Source: SIG575 sp964474295
GTDB lineage: Bacteria; Bacillota; Clostridia; Oscillospirales; Acutalibacteraceae
Direction of reading: 5' to 3'
DNA: 27,411 bases
NCBI GenBank assembly: GCA_964474295.1
Contig: CAYYRN010000027.1
Location: 1-27,411, forward strand
Shown here: positions 7,752-16,515 of the stretch, piece by piece
How the letters are laid out: every line of letters starts with the position of its first letter
How positions within the stretch are numbered: position 1 is the first letter of the stretch
Notes under the pieces: model-generated
Database searches by the model: none
What the model saw: only the letters and a program-made list of their open reading frames with translations
What the model was told of the DNA's origin: nothing
Program-made: the position numbers and the translations under genes

Positions 7752-9776
7752 ATGGACATCAGCACTGATATCAGATATTTAAAAGGTGTTGGAGAAAAAC
7801 GAGCCGAGCTTTTTTCAAAGCTCGGCATTAACTCTGTGGGACAACTGCTTGAGTATTATCCGAGAGCATATGAAGATTGGAGTAGGGTAAAAAAGATTTC
7901 CGAAACAGTTGTCGGTGAAACGGCGGCGGTAAAAGGCTTTGTTACGCACAAGCCTTTGGGTGCAACGTTAAGAAAAGGTCTTACCGTTTACAAATCGGGA
8001 ATTTCGGACGGCGAAGAAGTGATGTCGCTTACGATTTTTAACAACAGATTTGCCGCAGAGGCCTTAAAAGAGGGACAGGAATATATTTTCTTCGGTAAAG
8101 TCGGCGGAAATTTGTATAAAAGAGAAATGACAAATCCGAATTTTTCGGCAGCAGAATCGGGAGAAAGAATAAGACCTATTTATTCTTCTACTCAGACACT
8201 TTCCACAAAGCTTATAGAAAAAACTGTAAGAACGGCAATAAACGGTGTGGCTGACACAATCGAAGAAACACTGCCTGAAGATATCAGACGCAGACATAAC
8301 CTGTCCTCACTGCTTTTTGCACTTGAAAACATACATTTTCCGCAATGCGAAAAAAACCTTGAAATTGCAAAAAGACGTCTGATTTTTGAAGAACTGCTGG
8401 TTTTGCAATTGGCACTTCTCAGGCTTCGTTCAAAAACAAAAAAACATACGGAAAATATTATAAGGCAGGATAAAACAGAAGCGTTTTGTCATCTTCTGCC
8501 GTTTGAATTGACGGGCGCACAGAAAAGGGCGATTAAAGAAGCTGTCGATGATATGAAAAAACCTTTCCCGATGAACAGACTTATTCAGGGTGATGTCGGT
8601 TCGGGTAAAACAGCCGTTGCAGCAGCACTTATTTTCAATGCGGCTGAAAACGGGTTTCAAAGTGCATTGATGGCACCGACCGAAATACTCGCAAGTCAGC
8701 ATTTTGCAACGCTTTCGGAGTTTTTTAAAAACACGAATGTAAAAACAGCATTGCTTACGGGTTCGATGAAAAAGAAAGAAAAGGACAAAATAAAAGAAAA
8801 ACTGAAAAACGGTGAAATAGATTTGCTCATCGGCACACACGCCATAATTCAAGATGACGTTGAATTTAAAAATTTGGGCTTTGCCGTGACTGACGAGCAA
8901 CACAGGTTCGGTGTGGCACAAAGAGGAAATCTTTCCCAAAAAGGCTTAAAACCGCACTTGCTGGTAATGTCCGCAACTCCCATACCGAGGACACTCGCAC
9001 TTATGATTTACGGCGACCTTGATGTGTCCGTTCTTGATGAATTGCCTCCGGGCAGACAAAAAGTTGACACGTTTTATGTCAATTACGAAAAGCACGCACG
9101 GGCGATGAATTATGTAAAAAAACATCTTGACAAAGGCTTGCAGGGGTATATTGTGTGTCCTCTTGTCGAATCGGAGGAAAGCGAGCTCGTTTCTGCCGAG
9201 GATTTTTACGAAAACTTAAAGAACAAAGATTTTTCCGATTACAGCGTCGGACTTCTTCACGGAAAAATGAAGCCGAAAGAGAAAGATGAGGTAATGGCAA
9301 AATTCGCAAAGGGCGAAATACAGCTGCTTGTCGCAACAACCGTAATCGAGGTCGGAGTAGATGTTCCGAATGCTGTGATTATGGTTGTTGAAAATGCCGA
9401 AATGTTCGGACTTTCGCAGCTTCATCAGCTAAGGGGACGTGTAGGCAGAGGAAAAGAAAAATCTACCTGCATTTTGGTAAGCGATGCACAAAACGAAGAA
9501 GCAATAACGAGGCTTAAAGTTATGTGCCGAACAACCGACGGCTTTAAGATTGCGGATGAGGATTTAAAGCTCAGGGGGCCGGGTGACTTTTTCGGCTCAC
9601 GTCAGCACGGCTTGCCAAAAATGAAAATCGCAAGCTTACTTACCGATATGCAAACGCTTAAAGAGGCACAAGCGGAAGCCGAAAATATTTTGCGTTCGGA
9701 TTTCGACTTGAGAAAAAAAGAAAATGAGTGTTTGCGAAAAGCCGTTATAAACCTTTATGAAAAAATGAAAGACTGA
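7752..9776 (+). CDS. recG: ATP-dependent DNA helicase RecG
   Basis: 674 residues, typical RecG length. RecG unwinds and reverses stalled replication forks and branch-migrates Holliday junctions. The N-terminal wedge/OB domain occupies roughly residues 1-200 (starting with a helix-hairpin-like LKGVGEKRAELFSKLG). Superfamily 2 motor motifs follow: Walker A GDVGSGKT at 280-287, DEQH at 381-384, SATPIPRTL at 407-415, and motif VI QLRGRVGRG at 559-567, with VIEVGVDVPNA between. The start is only 6 nt after the fakA stop with a weak ribosome binding site (GGAAT), suggesting translational coupling. Its stop overlaps the luxS ribosome binding site. Confidence 0.97.
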   Translation: MDISTDIRYLKGVGEKRAELFSKLGINSVGQLLEYYPRAYEDWSRVKKISETVVGETAAVKGFVTHKPLGATLRKGLTVYKSGISDGEEVMSLTIFNNRFAAEALKEGQEYIFFGKVGGNLYKREMTNPNFSAAESGERIRPIYSSTQTLSTKLIEKTVRTAINGVADTIEETLPEDIRRRHNLSSLLFALENIHFPQCEKNLEIAKRRLIFEELLVLQLALLRLRSKTKKHTENIIRQDKTEAFCHLLPFELTGAQKRAIKEAVDDMKKPFPMNRLIQGDVGSGKTAVAAALIFNAAENGFQSALMAPTEILASQHFATLSEFFKNTNVKTALLTGSMKKKEKDKIKEKLKNGEIDLLIGTHAIIQDDVEFKNLGFAVTDEQHRFGVAQRGNLSQKGLKPHLLVMSATPIPRTLALMIYGDLDVSVLDELPPGRQKVDTFYVNYEKHARAMNYVKKHLDKGLQGYIVCPLVESEESELVSAEDFYENLKNKDFSDYSVGLLHGKMKPKEKDEVMAKFAKGEIQLLVATTVIEVGVDVPNAVIMVVENAEMFGLSQLHQLRGRVGRGKEKSTCILVSDAQNEEAITRLKVMCRTTDGFKIADEDLKLRGPGDFFGSRQHGLPKMKIASLLTDMQTLKEAQAEAENILRSDFDLRKKENECLRKAVINLYEKMKD

Positions 9777-9785
9777 GGGATTAAA

Positions 9786-10241
9786 ATGAAAAAAATCGCA
9801 AGTTTTACAATTGACCATACGATTCTCGAAAAGGGGATTTACATTTCCCGTGTGGACGGTGACGTTACGACATACGACATAAGAATGAGAAAGCCGAATG
9901 TTGAAGAAGTTTTGACAAACGGTTCGATTCACACAATCGAGCATCTTTTTGCAACGTATGTCAGGAACTCCTTATTTGCCGATAACGTTATTTATTTCGG
10001 CCCAATGGGATGCAGAACGGGATGTTATTTCCTTACCCGTGCAATGGACGGGCAGGATGTTATCAATTTGACAAGAGAAGCTTTTGAATTTATTGCTTCT
10101 TATGAGGGCGAAATACCGGGTGCGAGTGCTGTTGAGTGCGGTAACTACCGTGACCACGATTTAGAGCGTGCGAAAGAAGATGCCGCCGATATGGTGAAAG
10201 TTCTTAAAAACTATACAAACCTTGAATATCCCGTAAAATAA
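9786..10241 (+). CDS. luxS: S-ribosylhomocysteine lyase LuxS (autoinducer-2 synthase)
   Basis: 151 residues, full length. LuxS splits S-ribosylhomocysteine into homocysteine and DPD, the AI-2 precursor, as part of the activated methyl cycle in the cytoplasm. The iron/zinc site is complete: H49 and H53 with catalytic E52 in HTIEH, and C118 in AVECGNYRDHDL; the catalytic Cys is C76 in GPMGCRTG. GAGGG overlapping the recG TGA serves as ribosome binding site. Last gene of the operon, followed directly by a terminator. No Pfs nucleosidase gene, its usual pathway partner, is in the window. Confidence 0.97.
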   Translation: MKKIASFTIDHTILEKGIYISRVDGDVTTYDIRMRKPNVEEVLTNGSIHTIEHLFATYVRNSLFADNVIYFGPMGCRTGCYFLTRAMDGQDVINLTREAFEFIASYEGEIPGASAVECGNYRDHDLERAKEDAADMVKVLKNYTNLEYPVK

Positions 10242-10252
10242 TGAAAAAAGCG

Positions 10253-10292
10253 AAGGATTCTTTTGGCGTGAAAACCGAAAGAATCCTTTTTA
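10253..10292 (+). terminator. Terminator of the asp23-fakA-recG-luxS operon
   Basis: Stem of 14 bp including a wobble (arms 10253-10266 and 10275-10288), 8-nt loop, T run at its 3' end. It ends 1 nt before the stop of the convergent GH20 gene, and on the minus strand is followed shortly by T6, so it probably serves both. Confidence 0.88.
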
Positions 10293-11693
10293 TTATCTCT
10301 TTGAACAAAAATATTTTATTGTTTTAAAAATACGTTTTAATGCAGACGGATTAACTTCTTCCAAATCTGCCGCATTAATTCCTTTTGATTTAAAATACGG
10401 GTAAACGCACTTTAAATTTTCGTAAAACCTTTCGTAACATTTGTTTCGGCTTTCTGTCCACGCAATTTCCGAAGCTGCGCAAAGTCTCGGAAAAAGCATA
10501 TATGAAAGCTTGTCGAAATTTCTTATGTATTCCGTCCATAACGGCATTTCTATTCCGAGAATATTTTCATCTTTTTTCGCATCAAAAGAGTAAACCTTTT
10601 TCAGCGGTGTCATATCATATGGGTAATCGGAATAAAAGAAGAAAAAGTCGGATTCGATATATTTTCCTCCCTCGGAAATGAATTTTTCAAGACATTTTCT
10701 TTTGTGCAGCCAATGTTGAATAACAACATCCTCTGCACTTATTTTTCCGCTTGAGAGTGTTTCGTTCCACATAATCGGAACTTTGCCGTGACTGTGCAAA
10801 ATTTCGGAAATTCTGTTCATAAAATATCCTTGAAGTTCATCGAAATTTTTCAGATTTTCTTCTTTCATTTTTTGCCTGCACTTATCACATTTTTTCCAAT
10901 TGCTTTTGGGAACTTCGTCACCGCCTATATGAAAATATTTTGACGGAAAAAGAGGAATGATTTCATCAAATAATTCGGACAAAAATTCATAAACTTTTTC
11001 ATTGCCCGCACAAAGTATTTCGGAAAAAATTCCCTGCTTCATACAAACTTCGATTTTTTCTTTTTTGCAGGAAAGTTCGGGGTAGGAGGCTATAACGGCA
11101 ATTGTATGCCCCGGCAAATCGATTTCGGGAATAACTTCGATGTGCCTTTCTTCACAGTAGGAAACAATCTCTTCAATTTCCCGATGAGTATAAAAACCGC
11201 CGTGAGGCTTGCCCTCGTCCGTTTTGCCGAAAACCGAATTTTTTCTGTAAGAGCCTATTTCGTTTAAAAGAGGGAATTTTTTGCTCTCTATACGAAAGCC
11301 CTGATCATCGCTTAAATGCCAATGGAAAACGTTCATTTTAAAATACGCCGCAGCATCGATTATTCTTTTCGTGTCCTCCACGCTTATAAAGTGGCGGCAG
11401 GGGTCGAGCATAAAGCCTCTGTGAGAAAATTTCGGAGCATCCTTAATTATACAGTTCGGAATTTCCCTTGCACCGTTTTTTAGCTGCTCCAAGGTTTTTT
11501 CGGCATAAAATTTTCCCGCATCGGATGAAAAATTCACGGAGATTTTTTCATCCGATATTTGAATTTCGTATTCACCGTTTTTTAAAAGTTTTTCATCTTT
11601 TTTAAAGGTAACATTTTTAAAATCGGGTGTTGATTTTTTGGAAAAAATTTCTACTTCGTTCGGATAAGGAATGAGAGGTAATGGGTTTTTCAT
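10293..11693 (-). CDS. GH20 beta-N-acetylhexosaminidase
   Basis: 466 residues. GH20 enzymes release terminal GlcNAc or GalNAc by substrate-assisted catalysis. Residues 1-90 form the small GH20b-like domain (PLPLIPYP), then the barrel: HWHLSDDQGFRIE near 125-137, EIDLPGH near 190-196, the catalytic pair D259-E260 in HIGGDE, a CxxC at 269-272, and WNETLSSGK. No signal peptide, so cytoplasmic action on imported chitobiose-, mucin- or N-glycan-derived sugars is inferred. The frame extends 26 codons further upstream (to 11771), but I chose ATG 11693 because homology begins there, AAAGGG lies 8-13 nt before it, and the extension covers an intergenic hairpin. Second gene of a GH3-GH20 operon. Confidence 0.9.
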   Translation of the reverse strand: MKNPLPLIPYPNEVEIFSKKSTPDFKNVTFKKDEKLLKNGEYEIQISDEKISVNFSSDAGKFYAEKTLEQLKNGAREIPNCIIKDAPKFSHRGFMLDPCRHFISVEDTKRIIDAAAYFKMNVFHWHLSDDQGFRIESKKFPLLNEIGSYRKNSVFGKTDEGKPHGGFYTHREIEEIVSYCEERHIEVIPEIDLPGHTIAVIASYPELSCKKEKIEVCMKQGIFSEILCAGNEKVYEFLSELFDEIIPLFPSKYFHIGGDEVPKSNWKKCDKCRQKMKEENLKNFDELQGYFMNRISEILHSHGKVPIMWNETLSSGKISAEDVVIQHWLHKRKCLEKFISEGGKYIESDFFFFYSDYPYDMTPLKKVYSFDAKKDENILGIEMPLWTEYIRNFDKLSYMLFPRLCAASEIAWTESRNKCYERFYENLKCVYPYFKSKGINAADLEEVNPSALKRIFKTIKYFCSKR

Positions 11694-11728
11694 AATGTCA
11701 GCCCTTTTGTTTTGTATTGTTAAAGCTT

Positions 11729-11760
11729 TGCCCGAAAAAGAAGTAAATCTCTTTCGGGCA
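11729..11760 (-). other. Intercistronic stem-loop between GH3 and GH20 genes
   Basis: Perfect 9-bp inverted repeat, TGCCCGAAA (11729-11737) and TTTCGGGCA (11752-11760), in the 84-nt gap. In the direction of transcription no U-run follows, so it looks like an mRNA-processing or stabilising hairpin rather than a terminator. Confidence 0.6.
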
Positions 11761-11777
11761 GATTTTGACAAAGGATT

Positions 11778-14204
11778 TTAATTTTCTTTTTTAAAGCCTT
11801 TTATAAATTTTCCGAATCCGCCTTTTGTGCCGTTACACATATCAAGCAAGCCCTCGACCGATTTCGGAGAGATAAGACCTCCCGTAAAGCCGCTGAACGA
11901 ACGCAGGGGCATATCCTTGACTGTCTTTGTTATCATCGCGGGATTTTCCGTTCCTATCGCAACGAATTTACTGCCGATGGTCATAGCACCGCAAAGAACC
12001 TTTCCGAAAGAACCGCAAGACAACTGCTCGATGCTGTTATTAATTGTGAGCTTGCCTTTTTCATACGGTGCATTGCCTTCGAGCTTTTGACCGTAGAGTG
12101 CCTCAAATTCTTCCGTCTTAATTTCTTTTGCGTTTGCAATGTTATAGTAAGAGGGCGAAGATTTTGTATAATCGGGAATCGGTGCATCGGGGTTAGCTGA
12201 AACTACGTTTACCGTGCTTTCAAGCTTAATATCTCTTGAAGAAGAACCGACAAGAATTTTAAAATCGCCGCTTTCAACGTGCCAATCGGAAATGTTGACA
12301 TTGTAGTAGCTGAACGAACGTGAGTCGAGTTTAATTTCAATTTCCTTTTCTTCGTTCGGCTCAAGATAAACCTTTTTAAATCCTTTTAACTCTTTTTCGG
12401 GGCGGTAAATCGTGCTTTCAATGTCACTTACATAAACCTGAGCCACTTCCGCACCGGCACAGTCGCCTGTGTTTTTTATCTTGAATGAAACAGTCAAGCC
12501 GTCATTTTCGTTGATTTTATCCGATGAAAGCTTGATATCGGAATACTTAAAGCTTGTGTAGGAAAGTCCGTAACCGAACGGATATCTCACATCTTTTTTT
12601 GCAGAATCAAAGTAGCGGTAGCCGACATATACGCTTTCTCTGTATTCGACGTTCCTCGGCCCCATCGGGAAATATTTTGAAACAATATTGTCCGAAAGCT
12701 CCAAAGGATAAGTTTCGGCAAGCTTTCCCGAAGGATTTACGTTACCGTAAATAAGGTCATATGCCGCCTCGCCCCCTGCCTGACCGCCGAGATAGAGGTT
12801 GAGGATTGCCTTTGCGTCTTTCTCGAATTTTGCGGCATTTACGGGTGAGCCGCCGGAGAGAACAACGATAATATTTTCGTTGACTTTTTTGAGTTCGTTG
12901 ACAAGGATGTTATGCGATTCGGGGATTTCCAAATGGCCTCTGTCAAAGCCCTCGCTTTCGTATTCGTCTGTAAGTCCTATGAACACAACAACGGCATCCT
13001 TGCCTTTTGCAAGAGTGCAAGCTTCCTCGATAAGCTCTTTTTTATATCCGTCACCCTTGAGGGTGTATCCGTCTGCATAATAGAAGCTCTGCTTTTCTTC
13101 TTTCAAAGCCTCGACAAAGGAAACCGTCTTAGGACAGTTGATGTGGCTTGAACCCGAACCCTGATAACGCAGAACAGAGGCAAGCTTTCCGATGACGGCA
13201 ATGTTCATATCACGGTTTATCGGAAGAATTTTGTCTTCGTTTTTCAAAAGAACCGCAGACTGTGCGGCGGCTTTTCTTGCAAGAAGATGATGAGCGTCAA
13301 AATCGATTTTTCCGCCCGCTGTTTCATCCGCTTTACATTCAAAAGCGAATTTAATCATTCTCAAAGCGATTTTGTCAAGCTGTTCTTCGGTTATTTCACC
13401 GTTCTGAACGGCTTTTACGATTTTTTTGTCGTTCATTCCTTTGTTGCCGGGCATTTCCAAATCCTGACCTGCCTTGATTCCCTCTATGCGGTCGTTTATT
13501 GCACCCCAATCGCTGACAACTATGCCCTCAAAGCCCCACTCTTTACGAAGAACGTCATCAAGCATATGCTTGTTATCGGTAAGGTATGTACCGTTTAGTC
13601 TGTTGTAGCTTGACATTACGGTTCCGGGCTGTTCTGTTTTTACGATATGTTCAAAGGCGGGCAAATAAATTTCACGCAGTGTTCTTTCGTCAACAACCGA
13701 GTTTATGCTCATTCGCAAATGCTCCTGATTGTTTGCACAAAAGTGTTTAAGGCTTACCCTTACGTTGTTTTTCTGAACGCCGTGGACATATGCCGCTCCG
13801 AGACGTCCCGCAAGGTATGGGTCTTCCGAGATATATTCAAAATTTCTGCCGCAAAGCGGGCTTCTTTTTATGTTCACACCGGGCCCCAAAACAGTTGTGA
13901 CCTGCAAGGATTTTGCTTCCTCCGCAATTGCCGAGCCGACCTCCTCAAGCAAATCTTCATCCCAACTGCTTGCGGTTGTAACCGCTGTCGGGAAGCAAGT
14001 TGCCGTTTCGGCAGGCTTCATAACGTTTGTTCCCGAAGACGTTTTTTCTTTTCTCAATCCGTTAGGGCCGTCACTCATCCAAACTGCGGGAATATTCAGT
14101 CTGTCGATGTTGCGTGTCAGCCAAAAAGTAGAGCCTGAGCAGAGCATGGCTTTTTCTTCAAGTGTCATTTGTTCCAGAATTTTTCGGTAGTCGATTTGTG
14201 CCAT
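11778..14204 (-). CDS. GH3 beta-glucosidase-type glycoside hydrolase
   Basis: 808 residues. GH3 enzymes remove terminal beta-linked glucose, xylose or related sugars with retention. N-terminal TIM barrel (about 1-300) includes SDGPNGLR, SLKHFCANNQE and the nucleophile D232 in VVSDWGA. The alpha/beta sandwich domain (about 310-560) has GLTDEYESEGFDR and the conserved GGSP...LGGQAGG region; a fibronectin III-like domain follows (about 565-665), and a further C-terminal extension of about 120 residues ends at FIKGFKKEN. KHF-CANNQE rather than the NagZ signature KHFPGHGD argues against a beta-N-acetylglucosaminidase. No signal peptide. ATG 14204 is preferred over GTG 14213: GGTGA lies 5 nt upstream. 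First gene of the operon with GH20. Confidence 0.92.
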   Translation of the reverse strand: MAQIDYRKILEQMTLEEKAMLCSGSTFWLTRNIDRLNIPAVWMSDGPNGLRKEKTSSGTNVMKPAETATCFPTAVTTASSWDEDLLEEVGSAIAEEAKSLQVTTVLGPGVNIKRSPLCGRNFEYISEDPYLAGRLGAAYVHGVQKNNVRVSLKHFCANNQEHLRMSINSVVDERTLREIYLPAFEHIVKTEQPGTVMSSYNRLNGTYLTDNKHMLDDVLRKEWGFEGIVVSDWGAINDRIEGIKAGQDLEMPGNKGMNDKKIVKAVQNGEITEEQLDKIALRMIKFAFECKADETAGGKIDFDAHHLLARKAAAQSAVLLKNEDKILPINRDMNIAVIGKLASVLRYQGSGSSHINCPKTVSFVEALKEEKQSFYYADGYTLKGDGYKKELIEEACTLAKGKDAVVVFIGLTDEYESEGFDRGHLEIPESHNILVNELKKVNENIIVVLSGGSPVNAAKFEKDAKAILNLYLGGQAGGEAAYDLIYGNVNPSGKLAETYPLELSDNIVSKYFPMGPRNVEYRESVYVGYRYFDSAKKDVRYPFGYGLSYTSFKYSDIKLSSDKINENDGLTVSFKIKNTGDCAGAEVAQVYVSDIESTIYRPEKELKGFKKVYLEPNEEKEIEIKLDSRSFSYYNVNISDWHVESGDFKILVGSSSRDIKLESTVNVVSANPDAPIPDYTKSSPSYYNIANAKEIKTEEFEALYGQKLEGNAPYEKGKLTINNSIEQLSCGSFGKVLCGAMTIGSKFVAIGTENPAMITKTVKDMPLRSFSGFTGGLISPKSVEGLLDMCNGTKGGFGKFIKGFKKEN

Positions 14205-14243
14205 ATTATTCACCGTTCTTTCGCATTTATATATTCGCTAATT

Positions 14244-14272
14244 ATGATAACAGTTATTTCGGTAAAAGTCAA
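14244..14272 (-). promoter_or_regulatory. Promoter of the GH3-GH20 operon with overlapping dyad
   Basis: Minus strand TTGACT (14267-14272), 17-bp spacer, TATCAT (14244-14249); leader about 33 nt. A perfect 11-bp palindrome, ATAACAGTTAT (14247-14257), overlaps the -10 and could be an operator, although so short a dyad can occur by chance. Confidence 0.65.
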
Positions 14273-14282
14273 TTATTTGTCC

Positions 14283-14311
14283 TTGACAGAACTAAAATCA
14301 AGTGATATAAT
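14283..14311 (+). promoter_or_regulatory. Consensus promoter of the thrS T-box transcript
   Basis: Perfect TTGACA (14283-14288), exact 17-bp spacer, perfect TATAAT (14306-14311). Start predicted near 14318. It stands back to back with the GH3 promoter, the two -35 boxes being 10 bp apart. Confidence 0.9.
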
Positions 14312-14317
14312 TCACTT

Positions 14318-14567
14318 AATATGATAAATCGGTGACGGAGAAGGCTGTTTTCAATTACACCTTTTTCAGAGAACATTCGACACAGGCTGAAATCGAATGT
14401 AAAAGGACGAAAACAGTTACCGCTTCGGAGAGCTGCCGAAAACGTTGATTAAGGCAGACGTTTGACCTGCGTTAAAGGTTTTTTAAAGTGGCTTTTAAAA
14501 AAGCAATGCGGGTGGAACCGTGGGCAATTACGCTCATCCCTGATTTTTTTCGGGGATGGGCTTTTTT
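14318..14567 (+). promoter_or_regulatory. T-box riboswitch (tRNA-Thr responsive) upstream of thrS
   Basis: The leader has a T-box layout. Stem I includes an 8-bp helix (14345-14352 with 14409-14416), a CAGAGA bulge motif (14367-14372) and a distal helix (14373-14380 with 14393-14400) capped by a loop containing GGCTGAAA. The conserved T-box sequence AATGCGGGTGGAACCGTG is at 14505-14522. A terminator follows: 11-bp stem (14532-14542 with 14551-14561) and T6. The likely specifier is ACC at 14419-14421 (Thr codon), but it can also be drawn paired with GGT 14331-14333 and ACG 14407-14409 is another Thr triplet nearby, so the specifier position is tentative. Uncharged tRNA-Thr should favour the antiterminator and read-through. 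Confidence 0.93.
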
Positions 14568-14598
14568 ATTTATAAATTAATTAAGGAGAGATATATTT

Positions 14599-16512
14599 AT
14601 GATTAAAGTAAAACTCAGAGATGATATTCGTGAGTTCGAGCAGGGAATCAGTGCAATGGAGGTTGCAAAAAGCTTGGGTGCCGGTCTTTACAAGGCGGTT
14701 TGCGTTTGCAAAATCGACGGTGAAGTTAAGGATTTGAGAGAAACTCTTGACAAGGATTGTGAAATTGAATTTATCACCTTTGATGATGAAGACGGCAAAA
14801 AGACTTTCAGACATACCGCTTCGCATATTCTTGCACAGGCGGTAAAAAGACTTTATCCGCAGGCAAAGCTTGCAATAGGCCCGTCAATCGCTAACGGATT
14901 TTATTATGACTTCGATGTTGAAAAACCGTTTTTGCCGGAGGATCTTGAAAAAATCGAAGCCGAGATGAAAAAAATAGTCAAAGAAAAGCTTCCTCTTGAA
15001 AGATTTGAAATGACCCCCGACGAGGCTGTTAAATACTATGAGGAAAAAGGCGAAATTTATAAAGTCGAGCTTGTTAAAGAACACGCAGACAAGGGCGAAA
15101 ACATCAGCTTTTACAAGCAGGGTGAATTTACGGAGCTTTGCGCAGGCCCTCACATTCCCGACACAGGCAGAGTGAAAGCATTTAAGCTTACTTCCGCCAC
15201 GGGTGCTTATTGGAGAGGAAGCGAGAAAAACAAAATGCTCCAGCGTATTTATGCAACCGCTTTTACAAAGCAGGCTGACCTTGACGCTTACCTTGAAGCT
15301 ATTGAAGAAGCAAAAAAACGTGACCACAGAAAGCTCGGCAGAGATCTCGGACTTTTTGCTCTCAGGGATGAAGCACCAGGTATGCCGTTCTTCCTGCCCA
15401 AGGGAATGATTCTTCGCAACACGCTTATCAATTATTGGCGTGAGGTTCACAAAAAGTGGAATTACCTTGAAATCTCCACTCCTCAAATTATGCGCCGTAC
15501 TCTTTGGGAAACATCGGGACACTGGGACCACTATCACGATGATATGTTCACAACGGTTATTGATGATGAAGATTTTGCAATCAAGCCGATGAACTGTCCC
15601 GGAAGTATTCTTGTTTATGACCTTGAGCCTCATTCATATAAGGAAATGCCGCTTCGCTACGGCGAACTCGGCAAGGTTCACAGAAATGAGCTTTCCGGTG
15701 CGCTTCACGGACTTTTCCGTGTTCGCTGCTTTACGCAGGATGATGCGCATATTCTTCTTGCACCCGAACAGATTCGTGACGAGGTTGTAAGAATCGCAAA
15801 GCTTTTTGATGAGGTTTATACACTTTTCGGTCTGCCGTACGAAATTGAGCTTTCGACTATGCCTGAGGATCACATCGGTTCTGAGGAAGATTGGGAAATT
15901 GCAACAAACGCCCTTGCCGATGCGATAACAAGCGTAGGCAAGACATATATAATAAACGAGGGTGACGGTGCTTTCTACGGCCCGAAGCTTGATTTCCACA
16001 TCAAAGACAGTCTCGGAAGAACGTGGCAGTGCGGAACAATCCAGCTTGACTATCAGCTTCCCGGACGTTTTAACCTCGAATATACAGGCTCAGACGGAGA
16101 AAAGCACACTCCCGTTATGATTCACCGTGTTGTGTTCGGCTCAATCGAAAGATTCATAGGCGTAATTACGGAGCATTTTGCAGGTGCTTTCCCGATTTGG
16201 CTTGCTCCCGAACAGGTACGCATAGTTCCCATTGCCGACAGACATCAGGATGCCGCATATGCGGTTAAAAAGGCTCTTGAAGAAGCCGGAGTGGAAAGAA
16301 TCGATGTCGATACAAGAAGTGAAAAACTGGGCTACAAGCTTCGTGAGGCACAGCTTCAGAAAGTACCCTATATGCTTGTAATCGGTGATAAAGAAGCAGA
16401 AGAGGGAACCGTTTCCGTCAGAAAGAGAGGTCAAGGCGATATCGGTTCAATGCAAATTTCGGAATTTGCCGAAAAGGCTGTTTCCGAAATCAGAAGTAAG
16501 GTAATAGGTTAA
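14599..16512 (+). CDS. thrS: Threonyl-tRNA synthetase
   Basis: 637 residues, full length class II synthetase that charges tRNA-Thr. Domains in order: TGS (about 1-60), the editing/second additional domain with HTASHILAQAVK near 73-84, the catalytic core with zinc ligand C333 in MNCPGS, motif 2 region FRVRCFTQDDAH, motif 3, and the C-terminal anticodon-binding domain (from about 535). AAGGAG lies 11 nt before ATG 14599. Expression is expected to be controlled by the T-box leader. Its stop is 3 nt before the next gene. Confidence 0.98.
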   Translation: MIKVKLRDDIREFEQGISAMEVAKSLGAGLYKAVCVCKIDGEVKDLRETLDKDCEIEFITFDDEDGKKTFRHTASHILAQAVKRLYPQAKLAIGPSIANGFYYDFDVEKPFLPEDLEKIEAEMKKIVKEKLPLERFEMTPDEAVKYYEEKGEIYKVELVKEHADKGENISFYKQGEFTELCAGPHIPDTGRVKAFKLTSATGAYWRGSEKNKMLQRIYATAFTKQADLDAYLEAIEEAKKRDHRKLGRDLGLFALRDEAPGMPFFLPKGMILRNTLINYWREVHKKWNYLEISTPQIMRRTLWETSGHWDHYHDDMFTTVIDDEDFAIKPMNCPGSILVYDLEPHSYKEMPLRYGELGKVHRNELSGALHGLFRVRCFTQDDAHILLAPEQIRDEVVRIAKLFDEVYTLFGLPYEIELSTMPEDHIGSEEDWEIATNALADAITSVGKTYIINEGDGAFYGPKLDFHIKDSLGRTWQCGTIQLDYQLPGRFNLEYTGSDGEKHTPVMIHRVVFGSIERFIGVITEHFAGAFPIWLAPEQVRIVPIADRHQDAAYAVKKALEEAGVERIDVDTRSEKLGYKLREAQLQKVPYMLVIGDKEAEEGTVSVRKRGQGDIGSMQISEFAEKAVSEIRSKVIG

Positions 16513-16515
16513 GTT

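Noticed and set aside
11694..11771. 26-residue N-terminal extension of the GH20 protein
   Set aside because: It crosses an intergenic hairpin, has no family similarity, and ATG 11693 has a better placed ribosome binding site.
14884..15999. Long minus-strand frames opposite thrS
   Set aside because: They are shadows of thrS in another frame with Phe/Lys/Val-rich low-complexity composition.
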